DNA from: Ruminococcus sp. UBA1780
GTDB taxonomy: Bacteria > Bacillota > Clostridia > Oscillospirales > Ruminococcaceae
Direction: 5' to 3'
Assembly (NCBI GenBank): GCA_002315235.1
Contig: DCGK01000029.1
Location: forward strand, 1-5,326
DNA: 5,326 bases
In this document: positions 5,315-5,326 of the stretch, piece after piece
How the letters are laid out: every line of letters begins with the position of its first letter
How positions within the stretch are numbered: the stretch's first letter is position 1
Made by a program: the position numbers and the translations under genes
Notes under the pieces: model-generated
What the model saw: only the letters and a program-made list of their open reading frames with translations
Database searches by the model: none
What the model was told of the DNA's origin: nothing

Positions 5315-5326
5315 CTCTATAGGCGG
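5294..5326 (+). terminator. Probable operon terminator, cut by the window edge
   Basis: The visible hairpin has arms 5311-5316 (ccgcct) and 5321-5326 (aggcgg) with a ctat loop, directly after the GH130 stop. The dyad centre is at about 5318.5. If symmetry continues beyond the edge, the next bases would be gggatatcctctgtgttgtt, making a stem of about 25 bp, and the left-copy repeat at 2325 would equal its descending arm. The outer part of the stem and any T-run lie outside the window, so this is a prediction. Confidence 0.5.

Overview
The window most likely comes from a fibre-degrading Ruminococcus-type Bacillota (Oscillospiraceae) of a rumen or gut. The evidence is a cellulosome-type dockerin, a secreted mannanase coupled to a mannoside phosphorylase, AT-rich intergenic DNA, purine-rich Shine-Dalgarno sites and sigma-70-type promoters. 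The assignment to R. flavefaciens, R. albus or a relative is inference from family resemblance recalled from memory, not from a search.

Left region (1-1250): the 3' part of a dockerin protein on the + strand. It has a Thr/Pro/Lys linker built on a 12-residue repeat, a beta-sandwich domain that looks cohesin-like, and a two-repeat dockerin with a long inter-repeat segment. It converges on a - strand gene, and the roughly 200 bp between them hold two strong hairpins that probably end transcription.

Middle region (1251-2389): a TtcA-like PP-loop tRNA thiolation enzyme on the - strand (1251-1985). A 404-bp AT-rich divergent intergenic region follows. It carries a good - strand promoter for the TtcA-like gene, a good + strand promoter for the mannan operon, and a long structured leader for that operon.

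Right region (2390-5326): a two-gene mannan operon. The first gene encodes a membrane-anchored extracellular protein with a CBM35-like domain, a GH26 beta-mannanase domain, a Pro/Thr linker and an extreme acidic, tyrosine-rich C-terminal tail; it starts at TTG. The second gene, 20 bp downstream, encodes a cytoplasmic GH130 mannoside phosphorylase. Together they imply cutting of mannan at the cell surface, uptake of short manno-oligosaccharides by a transporter outside the window, and energy-saving phosphorolysis to mannose 1-phosphate inside.

The most unusual structural signal is a perfect 27-nt inverted repeat (2325-2351 and 5288-5314). It brackets the two-gene cassette almost exactly: one copy is in the 5' leader and the other overlaps the GH130 stop codon and leads into a hairpin cut by the window edge. 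Both window ends lie in repetitive sequence, so the window may be a whole assembly contig that broke at repeats.
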